Numbered from the stretch's first letter, positions 8,841 through 17,301 are shown. The stretch: 64,000 nt of DNA from Sphingobacteriaceae bacterium (GCA_947479815.1 CANKAT010000003.1:17273-81272); one strand, 5' to 3'. The notes: a model not told the origin generated them from the letters alone. A program made the numbers and translations.

Positions 8841-9373
8841 TCGGGAAGATCAAATATTAATACCAATTCTTTATAATGCCGCTCTACATATACTTTAGCA
8901 TCCTGCTCTTCAAAAACCAGATAACGAATTTTTCGATTTAAAAAAGGTTCGGCCTTTTCAACCAATGAGCTCAAATAATTACGGTCGATATCATTGCCTA
9001 CAATCAGCAGATCAATAATGTCTGAATCGAGCCCCTGGGCTATCCGGCCTTCCAGATATACCTGTTGCACATTGCCCAACCGATCAATAACCTGTTCGAT
9101 TAACTGTTCAACACCCACAAACTTTAAAATGATACTGTTCAAATCCTTGAATAAGGGATGTAATGTATTGGCTCTGTACAATTTTTTATTGCCTTCAGAT
9201 TCTGCCAACAATAAACCAGCTTGTTCAAAACGATTGAGTTCCTGCCTGATACCATTGGTGCTCTCATTAAATTCAGCCTCTAGGCTACGTAAATAGCCCT
9301 GATTATTGATATTTAAAAAGAATTTAAGCAAGAGCTTAATTCTGGTTTTAGAAGTGATCAGGCTTTCTAGCAT
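8837..9373 (-). CDS. Winged-helix regulator with degenerate MNT-like nucleotidyltransferase domain
   Basis: 178 residues. Residues 1-75 look like a winged helix-turn-helix (LITSKTRIKLLLKFF, then SLEAEFNESTNGIRQELNRFEQAGLL). Residues about 95-175 resemble a minimal nucleotidyltransferase fold: VYLEGRIAQGLDSDIIDLLIVG. The usual GS.A.G...SDIDL signature is altered: GS has become GR and the acidic pair is spaced D-I-I-D instead of D-x-D. A regulatory rather than catalytic role is therefore likely. It overlaps the UpxY-type gene by 4 bp. An inverted repeat 6 bp upstream of its ATG could be its own operator. Confidence 0.75.
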   Translation of the reverse strand: MLESLITSKTRIKLLLKFFLNINNQGYLRSLEAEFNESTNGIRQELNRFEQAGLLLAESEGNKKLYRANTLHPLFKDLNSIILKFVGVEQLIEQVIDRLGNVQQVYLEGRIAQGLDSDIIDLLIVGNDIDRNYLSSLVEKAEPFLNRKIRYLVFEEQDAKVYVERHYKELVLIFDLPE

Positions 9374-9379
9374 TCTTAT

Positions 9380-9398
9380 TGAGTATAAATAATACTCA
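9380..9398. promoter_or_regulatory. Operator-like palindrome upstream of the wHTH-UpxY operon
   Basis: TGAGTATAAATAATACTCA has perfect 7-bp arms around 5 bp and lies 6 bp before the start codon of the winged-helix gene. Dimeric wHTH repressors commonly bind such sites, so autoregulation is plausible. The rest of 9374-9608 is AT-rich with no gene; it would contain the promoter and the untranslated leader. Confidence 0.5.
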
Positions 9399-9608
9399 TT
9401 ATCTAATATAAAAGTAAAAAATATTTTTTAAAGGCAAAGAATTAAAAAAAATATTGCTGATTTTTTTGGCCAATGGGATGAGTAATTTATTTGAAATATA
9501 GGCCTAGATCGGGATTAAAGTACTAAAGGTCAAGCAATAAGGGTTAAATTTAAAATCGCCATGCTTGATTTTTAAATCGGAAAGTAATTCGTTTGAAATA
9601 AGAGATAG

Positions 9609-10547
9609 TTATACAACATTCTTTAAGAAATCTGCATAAGTCAATTGAAGACCTTGCTCCAGTCTTGTATTATACGTCCATCCCAACTCATTCAATTTGG
9701 ATACATCCATCAATTTTCTGGGTGTACCGTCGGGTTTACTCGTATCAAATACCAAGTTGCCTTCAAAACCTACCGTGCTTTTTACTAAAAGCGCAAGTTC
9801 ATGTATTGTCAAATCCAGCCCTGTTCCAATATTGATGAGCTCTTTATCATTATAATTTAGCATTAAAAAGAAACAGGCGTCGGCCAAATCATCGGCAAAT
9901 AGAAACTCCCGCTTGGGTGAGCCTGATCCCCAAATACTTACCTCAGCCGCCTTATTTATTTTAGCCTCGTGTAACCTCCTGATGAGGGCAGGCAGAACAT
10001 GTGAATTTTCTGGATGATAATTATCCTTATATCCATATAAATTGGTAGGCATGACCGAGATGAAATTACAACCATATTGATCTCTGTAAGCTTCGCACAT
10101 TTTAATTCCTGCAATTTTTGCAATGGCATATGGCTCATTTGTAGGTTCTAATAAACCCGTCAATAGATATTCTTCTTTTAGTGGTTGTGGGGCAAGTTGA
10201 GGATAAATGCAGCTAGAGCCAAGAAACATTAATTTCTTTACTCCATTTAAATATGCGTTATGAATTACATTATTTTGAATAGCAAGATTTTCATATAAAA
10301 AATCTGCACGATAGGTATTATTGGCAATGATACCGCCAACTTTAGCTGCAGCCAAGAATACATATTCAGGCTTTTCATTTGCAAAAAAATCTGAAACAGC
10401 TACTTGATTTCTTAGATCGAGCTCTGAAGAGGTTTTTACTACTATATTAGAAAAACCTTCAGCTTTAAGCTTTCTTAATATTGCAGAACCTACCATTCCC
10501 CTATGGCCGGCTACATATATTTTTGAATCTTTTTCTAACACCTTCAT
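9609..10547 (-). CDS. fcl: GDP-L-fucose synthase
   Basis: 312 residues, normal length. Epimerises and reduces GDP-4-keto-6-deoxymannose to GDP-L-fucose with NADPH. Motifs: [12 protein letters not shown] (about 11-22) for cofactor binding, SSCIYP (about 111) and PYAIAK (about 140) giving the Ser-Tyr-Lys triad, and MPTNLYG near 165. Pairs functionally with the GDP-mannose dehydratase at 5872-7008, although the regulatory operon and RhuM-like gene lie between them. Fucose is thus a probable component of the exported glycan. Confidence 0.97.
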   Translation of the reverse strand: MKVLEKDSKIYVAGHRGMVGSAILRKLKAEGFSNIVVKTSSELDLRNQVAVSDFFANEKPEYVFLAAAKVGGIIANNTYRADFLYENLAIQNNVIHNAYLNGVKKLMFLGSSCIYPQLAPQPLKEEYLLTGLLEPTNEPYAIAKIAGIKMCEAYRDQYGCNFISVMPTNLYGYKDNYHPENSHVLPALIRRLHEAKINKAAEVSIWGSGSPKREFLFADDLADACFFLMLNYNDKELINIGTGLDLTIHELALLVKSTVGFEGNLVFDTSKPDGTPRKLMDVSKLNELGWTYNTRLEQGLQLTYADFLKNVV

Positions 10548-10644
10548 TTTTGATAAAAATACTAAAATTATTTAATCTCAATTCCCTAAGTATTCAGACC
10601 TGAATAAGGACCTGGGTTGATATACCACCCCCTTTTATTTCTTC

Positions 10645-10662
10645 GCTCCAATGCATTGGAGC
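10645..10662. repeat. GCTCCAATGCATTGGAGC palindrome
   Basis: A perfect 18-bp palindrome inside outer CCACC/GGTGG arms (10625-10678). It looks like a simplified relative of the CCGCTCCAATGG... structured module found at 15815, 35623 and 36244. It lies in the 176-bp gap between the dehydrogenase and fucose synthase genes. Confidence 0.65.
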
Positions 10663-10723
10663 AGGGGCAATATGGTGGTTTTTGTAAACCTATTCAGGAC
10701 AATAAATGCTTTATTTACTTTCG

Positions 10724-11995
10724 TTACAACCTCCCATCCACCCATTCCCTATTCAATACTGCCCGGGTATCAAAAAGTACAGTGTCCGCATTCTTCAATT
10801 TACCAAAATCAATTTGGAGAAATTCGGTATGAGCAACCGCTAAAATGATTAATTGATAGCTATGCTGATAGATATCGGTGATCAGCTTAATATTGAACTG
10901 AGTCTGTACATATTCTTTTTCGGCAATAGGGTCAAAAACATCAACATCTAGCCCGAATTGCATTAATTCATTCACAATATCAACCACTTTACTGTTTCGG
11001 GTATCTGGGCAGTTTTCTTTGAATGTTAGGCCCATTACTAATGCTCTGGAACCTTTTAAGGGTATATCTCTTGCTGATAGTAGCTTGATAGACTTGTTCA
11101 CCACAAACAAAGCCATCTGGTCATTAACCTCTCTTCCTGATACGATAACTTTGGGAACATAGCCCAGCTTTTCTGCTTTATAAGATAGGTAATAGGGATC
11201 TACTCCAATACAATGCCCTCCAACCAAGCCGGGTTTAAAATTTAGGAAATTCCATTTACTTGCTGCCGCATCCAATACTTCGGAGGTATCAATTTCCATT
11301 TTGTCAAAGATCAGTGCAAGCTCATTTACAAATGAGATATTAACATCGCGCTGAGCATTTTCTATCGCCTTAGAGGCCTCTGCTACCTTGATTGAGGATG
11401 CTTGATAGGTTCCTGCATGGATGACAGAAGCATATAAATCATTGACCAGATTGGCTGTTGCAGGATTCGAGCCCGAGGTTACTTTAATTATATTTTTGAG
11501 GGTATGAACTGGGTCGCCCGGGCTAATCCGTTCGGGTGAATACCCGCAATAAAAATGCTCATTATAGTTCAAGCCGCTTTCTATTTCAAGTACGGGTACA
11601 CAATCTTCTTCTGTACAACCTGGATATACGGTTGACTCATAAATGACAAGGTCGCCTTGTTTAAGCATTGCTCCAACTGTTTTGGATGCTAATAATAAGG
11701 CGCTTAGGTCGGGTTTCTTTTGTTCATCAACCGGAGTTGGAACAGTGATAATGTAGATTTGACAAGTGGCCAGGTGTATAGGATCATGAGTAATGGTCAA
11801 TTTTGAAGCCTTTAACTCTTGCTGGGAAACTTGCAAAGTTTTATCATTGCCTAAACACAAAGACGCTACACGAGCTGGATCCAAATCATATCCAAACACC
11901 GTGTATTTTTCAGAAAAAGCCAGGGCCAGTGGAAGCCCAACATAGCCAAGCCCAATGACTCCAATTTTCAGATCAGGTGAAAGGACTGCTTGCAT
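10724..11995 (-). CDS. UDP-N-acetylhexosamine 6-dehydrogenase (TviB/WbpO-like)
   Basis: 423 residues of the UDP-glucose/GDP-mannose dehydrogenase family. The NAD-binding motif GVIGLGYVGLPLA is at about 12-24, the ESTVYPGCTEE block at about 120 and the catalytic cysteine in GLVGGHCIGVDPYYL near 260. The family makes nucleotide-linked uronic acids in two NAD-dependent oxidations. The EST.YPG and GGHCIGVDPYYL wording is most like TviB/WbpO enzymes, which act on UDP-GlcNAc or UDP-GalNAc, but the exact substrate cannot be fixed from sequence alone. No matching C4-epimerase is visible nearby. Confidence 0.88.
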   Translation of the reverse strand: MQAVLSPDLKIGVIGLGYVGLPLALAFSEKYTVFGYDLDPARVASLCLGNDKTLQVSQQELKASKLTITHDPIHLATCQIYIITVPTPVDEQKKPDLSALLLASKTVGAMLKQGDLVIYESTVYPGCTEEDCVPVLEIESGLNYNEHFYCGYSPERISPGDPVHTLKNIIKVTSGSNPATANLVNDLYASVIHAGTYQASSIKVAEASKAIENAQRDVNISFVNELALIFDKMEIDTSEVLDAAASKWNFLNFKPGLVGGHCIGVDPYYLSYKAEKLGYVPKVIVSGREVNDQMALFVVNKSIKLLSARDIPLKGSRALVMGLTFKENCPDTRNSKVVDIVNELMQFGLDVDVFDPIAEKEYVQTQFNIKLITDIYQHSYQLIILAVAHTEFLQIDFGKLKNADTVLFDTRAVLNREWVDGRL

Positions 11996-12065
11996 TTATT
12001 TTTTATTGATGGATACAAATATATCAATAGGATTAGGAAATGGGAGAATGATATTTTTGTTAGGA

Positions 12066-12155
12066 GGCAGGAACCAGGAACCAAGAACCAAGAACCAGGA
12101 ACCAAGAACAAAGAACAAAGAACAAAGAACCAGGAACCAAGAACCAAGAACAAAG
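12066..12155. repeat. GAACCAAGAACCAGGAACC minisatellite
   Basis: About twelve imperfect 7-bp units (GAACCAG/GAACCAA/GAACAAA). A shorter copy is at 12595-12622. The units are directly adjacent, with no unique spacers, so it is not a CRISPR array. Confidence 0.85.
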
Positions 12156-12275
12156 ACGAGTTAGTGCTAGTTTAAAATTAGCAGTATTTATTCAGATAAC
12201 AGACAACAGATAACCGATAACAGAAAAATGCCTTCTCCTAACATCGGTTTACATCCTGATTCTACCATGAATTTA

Positions 12276-12439
12276 GCGACTGACGAAATCTTCTTTCCGC
12301 TCGTTTATATGATTTTGCAAGTCTGATCCCTCCGACTTACGAATTTACCTAAGCGTCATGCATTTAAATTCGTCAGTCGCCAATCCTTTTAGCGACTGAC
12401 GAAATCTTCTTTCCGCTCGCCCAAGTGATTTCGTAAGTC
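12276..12439. repeat. BIME-like hairpin trio (A-B-A)
   Basis: Hairpin A at 12276-12323 (GCGACTGACGAAATC ... GATTTTGCAAGTC), hairpin B at 12333-12380 (CGACTTACGAATTTA ... TAAATTCGTCAGTCG) and a second A at 12392-12439. The same A-B-A order occurs at 33211-33390. It resembles REP/BIME clusters of other bacteria. Confidence 0.75.
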
Positions 12440-12470
12440 TTTCCACGCATTGAAAAAAAGATAACTGAAA

Positions 12471-12488
12471 ACCCGATAGCTATCGGGT
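12471..12488. repeat. ACCCGATAGCTATCGGGT palindrome
   Basis: A perfect 18-bp palindrome; other complete copies are at 12555-12572, 12665-12682, 17235-17252, 17282-17299 and 33270-33287. There is no consistent U-tract, so it is not a standard intrinsic terminator. Confidence 0.85.
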
Positions 12489-12918
12489 GAAAACAAATAT
12501 TTCTAACCAACTAACCACTAACCAACTAAATTCTAACCAACTAACCACTAACCAACCCGATAGCTATCGGGTAACTACTAACCAACTATACAGAGCCAAG
12601 AACCAGGAACCAAGAACAAAGACGAGTTAGTGCTAGTTTAAAATTAGCAGTATTTATTCAGACAACCCGATAGCTATCGGGTGATAACTGATAACAGACA
12701 ACTGATAACAGATAACTGATAACTGATAACAGACAACAGATAACTGATAACAGAAAATTGTCTTCTCCTAAAATCGATTTACATCCTAATCCTACTATAA
12801 AATACCTTACATTTTCAAAATTTATCGTAAACTAGTATAAGTTTTCTGAGCAAAAGCTAGCAACTGGCATAAATAATCGAAATTCAGAAACTATGAATCA
12901 ACATTTCAGTTCAAGAAA

Positions 12919-14043
12919 ATGAAAGAAAAAAACTCTCCTGAAACAGCAAAGCCGCAACGCCTGCTCTCTATCGATGCCCTTCGTGGTTTCGACATGCTCC
13001 TGATTGCAGGTGGCGGTACATTTCTGGTATTACTAGAAAATAAAACCGGATTGGCTTGGGTCGATTATCTTGCCGGACAATTGAAACACCCGGCCTGGAA
13101 TGGTTTTACTTTTTATGATTTCATCTTCCCACTATTTTTGTTCATTGCAGGGGTTTCCATACCCTTCTCGCTCAAAAAAGGCATTGAAAAGGGTCTCAGC
13201 AAATCTGAATTGTATAAAAAAGCATTCCGTAGAATGTTAATTCTAATCGTTTTAGGTATTCTGGATAAAAATCAACCCGTTACTTTTTTTGACCCTGCGC
13301 AAATTCGAGTAGCTAGCGTTCTTGGAAGAATAGGGGTAGCTGGATTTCTAGCTACCATTTTATACCTTAACTTTTCATGGAAGAGCCGACTCATCTGGGT
13401 GGGCGGAATTTTACTGTCCTATTATGCAGCTCTATTCCTGATTCCAGTACCTGGATTTGGTGCAGGTAACCTTACGATGGAAGGTAATTTGATTGGTTGG
13501 TTTGATAGAAATTTTTTGCCAGGCAGGCTGCTACAAAAAATATATGATGAAAATGGCCTAATAACGCAATTCCCTGCCATGTGCCTTGCGGTTCTAGGAA
13601 CTCTGGCTGGCGATATGCTGAGAACAGACTGGAAAGAAAGTAAGAAATTATCATTCCTGCTGTTAGCAGGCATTGCTGGGATAGGTTTAGGTCTTTTATG
13701 GAGCCTTCACTTTCCAATTAACAAACACCTCTGGACCAGCTCTTTTATACTCCTTACATCAGGTATGGCATTTATATTTTTAGGGCTATTCTATTATGTT
13801 ATTGATGTGCTGAAATACCAGAAATGGGCATTCTTTTTCCAGGTAATTGGTATGAATTCACTCACCATTTATTTGGCTTACCATTTCATTGATTTTGCTC
13901 ATACCTCAAACGCTCTTTTTGCCGGTCTCTACGCTCCAGTTCCAGAACCTTTTCATGATGCACTCGAGGCACTGGGTGGGCTTGCACTGGTATGGTTTAT
14001 GATGTATTTTTTGTATAAGAAGAAGATTTTTATAAAGATTTAG
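12919..14043 (+). CDS. Predicted membrane acyltransferase (NagX/HGSNAT-like, DUF5009)
   Basis: 374 residues, polytopic, with about ten hydrophobic segments. It opens with the family signature LLSIDALRGFDML, followed by FTFYDFIFPLFLFIAGVSIPFS (about 67-88). The family (COG4299) includes the human lysosomal heparan-alpha-glucosaminide N-acetyltransferase and bacterial relatives near GlcNAc-use genes. It probably transfers an acyl group from a cytoplasmic donor to a sugar across the membrane. It is the only plus-strand gene in the left third of the window, isolated by repeats on both sides. Activity is inferred from family only. Confidence 0.82.
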   Translation: MKEKNSPETAKPQRLLSIDALRGFDMLLIAGGGTFLVLLENKTGLAWVDYLAGQLKHPAWNGFTFYDFIFPLFLFIAGVSIPFSLKKGIEKGLSKSELYKKAFRRMLILIVLGILDKNQPVTFFDPAQIRVASVLGRIGVAGFLATILYLNFSWKSRLIWVGGILLSYYAALFLIPVPGFGAGNLTMEGNLIGWFDRNFLPGRLLQKIYDENGLITQFPAMCLAVLGTLAGDMLRTDWKESKKLSFLLLAGIAGIGLGLLWSLHFPINKHLWTSSFILLTSGMAFIFLGLFYYVIDVLKYQKWAFFFQVIGMNSLTIYLAYHFIDFAHTSNALFAGLYAPVPEPFHDALEALGGLALVWFMMYFLYKKKIFIKI

Positions 14044-14189
14044 GGGTATAAGTTGTAAGTATTAAGTTGTAGGTTATAAGTTTGGATTGTGCTATTCTAC
14101 TCATTATCTGGTTTACTCATACAAGATTGCCAAAGGTAAAACAAAGGGACAAATTATCTCATCGAGATATTCTTATACAATCTTTAAAC

Positions 14190-14210
14190 CCTCTCCTTTG
14201 GAGAGGGGCA
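14190..14210. repeat. CCCTCTCCTTTGGAGAGGG hairpin repeat
   Basis: A short inverted repeat (arms CCCTCTCC/GGAGAGGG) followed by CAGGGTGAGGCCC at about 14239. This type of unit is common between genes in Bacteroidota. The surrounding gap (14044-14378) also has GTTGTAAGTATTAAGTTG-like minisatellite at 14046-14082 and hairpin A of the BIME-like family at 14299-14346. Confidence 0.6.
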
Positions 14211-14298
14211 AAACTATACCTGAAACCAGTAATTCCGTACACAGGGTGAGGCCCTAAATTTGCTAATTAACTTTCAATACCAAATCCAACACCTTGAT

Positions 14299-14346
14299 GC
14301 GACTGACGAAATCGACTCTCAAAACGCATAAGTGATTTCGTAAGTC
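14299..14346. repeat. BIME-like hairpin A, single copy
   Basis: GCGACTGACGAAATC ... GTGATTTCGTAAGTC form the stem with a variable loop. It matches the outer hairpins of the trios at 12276-12439 and 33211-33390 but lacks the B unit. Confidence 0.7.
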
Positions 14347-14378
14347 TGACCCCATTTGCTAATTTTCAAATTTGCTCA

Positions 14379-15671
14379 TTACCCTTTCAACCATTGATCA
14401 AACCAATCAAATGCTTCGGTTTGCATCTTGCTATCAAACTTATGAGGACCCGGATGGAACGAGCATTTGTATTTGTCTGTGGCATTCGCTTTTTTATAGA
14501 CCGCCGCTAAGATTTTATCGGCTGCCTCCATTTCAGGAAGCGTGTAAAGTGCGTCATGTGTATCATTCAGAACCAAGGTTGGAAGCGGTGCTCTCAAGCC
14601 CAAAATCTCTGGGAAATCCATATCTTTTGGTAGCATTGGAACATAGGTCATCCAGGTATGGGTAAATGATTTGTTCAGAATAAAGTCTTTCCAAGTGGTA
14701 AGGAATCCTACACATACGGCACATTTAATCCGTGGTTCGAGTCCACCCATAAAAACAGTCCTCATTCCACCTCCCGACAAGCCAGCACAGCCAATCCGAT
14801 TAGCATCCACATCTTTGCGGGCGCACAATACGTCTAAGGCTTTCTGATCTTCGGCAAAAAATACCCCTGGCCAGGTTGTACCTGCACTGAATAACGATTT
14901 TGCCATAATATGCTCATGTGCAGCAGCCCAGGTATTATAGGCTTTAATATTGTTGGAATCTTCAGGATTTTGATCGTTTAAGCCATTTCTTTGCGAGGCA
15001 GGTACATCCTGTAACATTACTCTACGACTGGCAAAAGGAAATGCATCAGAAACTAAGACTACATAGCCGCGTTTAGCAATTTCATTTGCCCATGCTAATC
15101 CGCTATAATATTCTTTTTGATGGGATACCATATCTGGATGCTGTTTATCGGATGTCTTGGTGATTTTTCTGGTTCCAAAGTACTTGTTTGCTCCATGATC
15201 ATGGAAAGCCAGAATGGCAGGTAAAGCACCCTTTGCATTTTGAGGTTTTAATAAAATTGCCTCTGTAACACGGCCATAAGGCAGTTGCCACGTTAATTCT
15301 TCGATATGTAATCCGTCATAATTATATTGCTTATTGACAGTAACTTTAGGGATACCCCCTATATCAGGTATGCCCAAACGATCAAGTAGCCTTTCTTTTG
15401 CCGCTACTCTCCACTTCTCAATATCCTGCCATTTGGTATTCCTAAATGAGTAATCAGGAATCTTATTTTCTGTTAGTGAATAGGCCCATGCCCCATATAA
15501 ACCAATAATGCTCTGCTTACTACCATCCACATTTTCATCTGCCGCTAGTGGAACTTTGGTATCCTTTCCGGAGTCGTTGCAAGCCGAAAGTCCATTAATT
15601 ACTCCTGCACCAATTCCAGCCATCCCGGCTATTCCAGCGATTTTTATAAAATCTCTACGGTTGTTTTTCAT
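14379..15671 (-). CDS. Secreted alpha/beta hydrolase (acetyl-xylan-esterase/Abhydrolase_7-like), Tat signal
   Basis: 430 residues from the ATG at 15669-15671, chosen because it places a twin-arginine signal first (MKNNRRDFIKIAG, then a hydrophobic GMAGIGAG stretch and SACN). The ATG at 15708-15710 would add 13 residues in front of the signal. The nucleophile elbow GCAGLSGGGMR is at about residue 300 of the mature frame, an acid is likely in LVLNDTHDALY and the histidine in PGPHKFD near the C-terminus. The family includes esterases on acylated glycans and some dipeptidyl hydrolases; substrate unknown. The lipobox-like LSACN could mean it is lipid-anchored after export. Confidence 0.78.
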   Translation of the reverse strand: MKNNRRDFIKIAGIAGMAGIGAGVINGLSACNDSGKDTKVPLAADENVDGSKQSIIGLYGAWAYSLTENKIPDYSFRNTKWQDIEKWRVAAKERLLDRLGIPDIGGIPKVTVNKQYNYDGLHIEELTWQLPYGRVTEAILLKPQNAKGALPAILAFHDHGANKYFGTRKITKTSDKQHPDMVSHQKEYYSGLAWANEIAKRGYVVLVSDAFPFASRRVMLQDVPASQRNGLNDQNPEDSNNIKAYNTWAAAHEHIMAKSLFSAGTTWPGVFFAEDQKALDVLCARKDVDANRIGCAGLSGGGMRTVFMGGLEPRIKCAVCVGFLTTWKDFILNKSFTHTWMTYVPMLPKDMDFPEILGLRAPLPTLVLNDTHDALYTLPEMEAADKILAAVYKKANATDKYKCSFHPGPHKFDSKMQTEAFDWFDQWLKG

Positions 15672-15790
15672 GTTTATATTTTTTTGGATCACATTCTGTA
15701 TATAATTCATTTAAATTATACAACAAGATATTGATTTTTTAAGGAGAGTGCAACGAAAGAAGAAATTTTATGTATTGTAATAGTGTTGAA

Positions 15791-16243
15791 GATACCACCA
15801 CCCTATAATAACCCCACTCCAATGGAGTCCTTTGGACCAGCGGTGAACACTGGGTGGATATGACAGATTAGATAGAACTCGTAAATATCAGTTCAATCCC
15901 GAAATTTCTTTATCCGACTTACTGTCCCCCGCTGGCTATGAGCGAAATGAAATTATGAATGGTAGGCAGCTAAATCCAGGGACAGGAAAACTTATATCAA
16001 TCTTAAGCAAATCGTCCATTCACTGAACCTCCGTTAACCTCTCTTCCGCATTGACTGGTGCGGCAATTACAGTCCCAGCCCTCGCAGAACCTTTCATAGC
16101 AGCAGGCGCAGCGGTAGCGTTTTGGTCCTTTTTTGCTACAGAAAAAGGACTAAGCCCCCGCGGCTATGAGCGGAATGGAATTATATGTGCTTGTTGGGTA
16201 CCACCAAGCACTTTCCTATGGTTGGTGATTCTCAACAACTAAT
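15791..16243. repeat. Composite multi-hairpin repeat, copy A2
   Basis: Starts with a CCACC...GGTGG outer pair enclosing the structured module CCACTCCAATGGAGTCC...GGACCAGCGG (15815-15843). It continues through CTAAATCCAGGGACAGGAAAA, TCACTGAACCTCCGTTAACC, the CCGCATTGACTGGTGCGG hairpin (16046-16063), the GCAGCAGGCGCAGCGG block and the CCGCGGCTATGAGCGG hairpin, ending with the ACCACCAAGCA arm and CCTATGGTTGGTGATTCTC. Compared with A1 and A4 it lacks the roughly 65 bp containing GTCGTACCGCC. Confidence 0.8.
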
Positions 16244-16254
16244 TTAAATACTAA

Positions 16255-17115
16255 TCACCTAACCAACCCCAAAAGATACTCCCCATACCCACTTTTACGG
16301 AGTGGCTCAGCAATTTCCTTGAGCTGCTTTTGGTCAATAAAATTCATTTGATAGGCAATTTCTTCTATGCAACCAATCTTTAAGCCCTGCCTTTCTTCAA
16401 TCACCTGAACAAACTGGCCGGCCTGCATAAGCGAGTTGAATGTACCAGTATCAAGCCAAGCAGTTCCGCGGCTTAAAACCCCTACCTTAAGCTTACCCTG
16501 TTTTAAATATTCACGGTTAACATCTGTTATTTCGTATTCTCCACGTGGCGAAGGCTGTATATTTTTTGCTATTTCAACTACCGAATTATTATAGAAGTAT
16601 AAACCTGGAACTGCATAATTAGATTTGGGCGCTAATGGCTTTTCTTCGATAGATAATGCATTGAAATCTTTGTCAAACTCTACTACTCCATAGCGTTCAG
16701 GATCGGATACCTGGTAGGCAAATACTACTCCTCCTTCGGGATTTTGAATAGTTGGTAACAAATTACTGATTGAATCGCCGTGAAAGATATTGTCGCCCAG
16801 AATAAGTGCAACCGCATCCTTACCTATGAATTTCTCACCGATTACAAAAGCCTGTGCCAAACCGTTTGGAATTGCTTGTTCAGCATATGAAAATTTACAG
16901 CCAATTCTAGTTCCATCACCAAGTAATTTTTCAAAGTGTGGAAGATCATGAGGTGTAGAAATGATCAAAATATCTTTAATACCAGCCTGCATGAGCGTAG
17001 ACAAGGGATAATAAATCATCGGCTTATCATAAACCGGCATAAGCTGCTTGCTGACAGCGAGTGTAAGTGGGTGTAATCTGGTGCCTGAGCCCCCTGCGAG
17101 TATGATTCCTTTCAT
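16255..17115 (-). CDS. rfbA: Glucose-1-phosphate thymidylyltransferase
   Basis: 286 residues, normal length. Makes dTDP-glucose from dTTP and glucose-1-phosphate, the entry to dTDP-rhamnose and related sugars. N-terminal nucleotide-binding signature [10 protein letters not shown] at about 8-18, catalytic lysine region [13 protein letters not shown] (about 26-38), ILGDNIFHG at about 106-114 and EYEITDVN near 195. The rest of the pathway (rfbB, rfbC, rfbD) is not in this window. It is the most upstream minus-strand glycan gene of the left locus, separated from the others by the hydrolase and acyltransferase genes. Confidence 0.97.
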   Translation of the reverse strand: MKGIILAGGSGTRLHPLTLAVSKQLMPVYDKPMIYYPLSTLMQAGIKDILIISTPHDLPHFEKLLGDGTRIGCKFSYAEQAIPNGLAQAFVIGEKFIGKDAVALILGDNIFHGDSISNLLPTIQNPEGGVVFAYQVSDPERYGVVEFDKDFNALSIEEKPLAPKSNYAVPGLYFYNNSVVEIAKNIQPSPRGEYEITDVNREYLKQGKLKVGVLSRGTAWLDTGTFNSLMQAGQFVQVIEERQGLKIGCIEEIAYQMNFIDQKQLKEIAEPLRKSGYGEYLLGLVR

Positions 17116-17116
17116 A

Positions 17117-17301
17117 TGGGAAGGTTGTAAGTGGTAAGTTTTAGGTTATAGGTTTTAGGTTATAGGTTGTAAGTTCTAGGTTATAAGTGGTAGGTTGTAA
17201 GTGGTAAGTTGTAGGTTATAAGTTTTAAGTTATAACCCGATAGCTATCGGGTTTTAGGGTTGCTAATTTACTAATTTACTCACCCGATAGCTATCGGGTT
17301 G
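17117..17301. repeat. GGTTATAAGTTGTAAGT minisatellite with two palindromes
   Basis: About 115 bp of imperfect 7-8-bp units (AGGTTAT, AAGTTGT, AAGTGGT) at 17119-17234, then two complete ACCCGATAGCTATCGGGT palindromes at 17235-17252 and 17282-17299. It separates rfbA from the DUF3109 gene. No promoter motif could be picked out with confidence. Confidence 0.8.

Larger units (their letters stand above)
11996..12918. repeat. 920-bp repeat-only interval
   Basis: No gene is supported. Contents in order: GAACCAAGAACCAGGAACC minisatellite (12066-12155), a unique-looking block that is duplicated exactly (12151-12196 and 12617-12662), ATAACAGACAACAG-type repeats (12196-12228 and 12683-12757), a BIME-like hairpin trio (12276-12439), CTAACCAACTAACCA repeats (12504-12590), three copies of the ACCCGATAGCTATCGGGT palindrome, and AT-rich DNA (12780-12918) before the acyltransferase gene. 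Confidence 0.85.

Noticed and set aside
12471..12488. The 18-bp palindrome as an intrinsic terminator
   Set aside because: No consistent U tract follows on either strand, and copies occur in clusters away from gene ends.
12066..12757. Possible CRISPR array from the short regular repeats
   Set aside because: Units are 7-8 bp, adjacent and imperfect, with no unique spacers of constant length and no cas genes in the window.
16051..16242. 63-codon plus-strand frame as a gene
   Set aside because: Same repeat family (copy A2), with an internal deletion relative to other copies; its end reads into the hairpin region.
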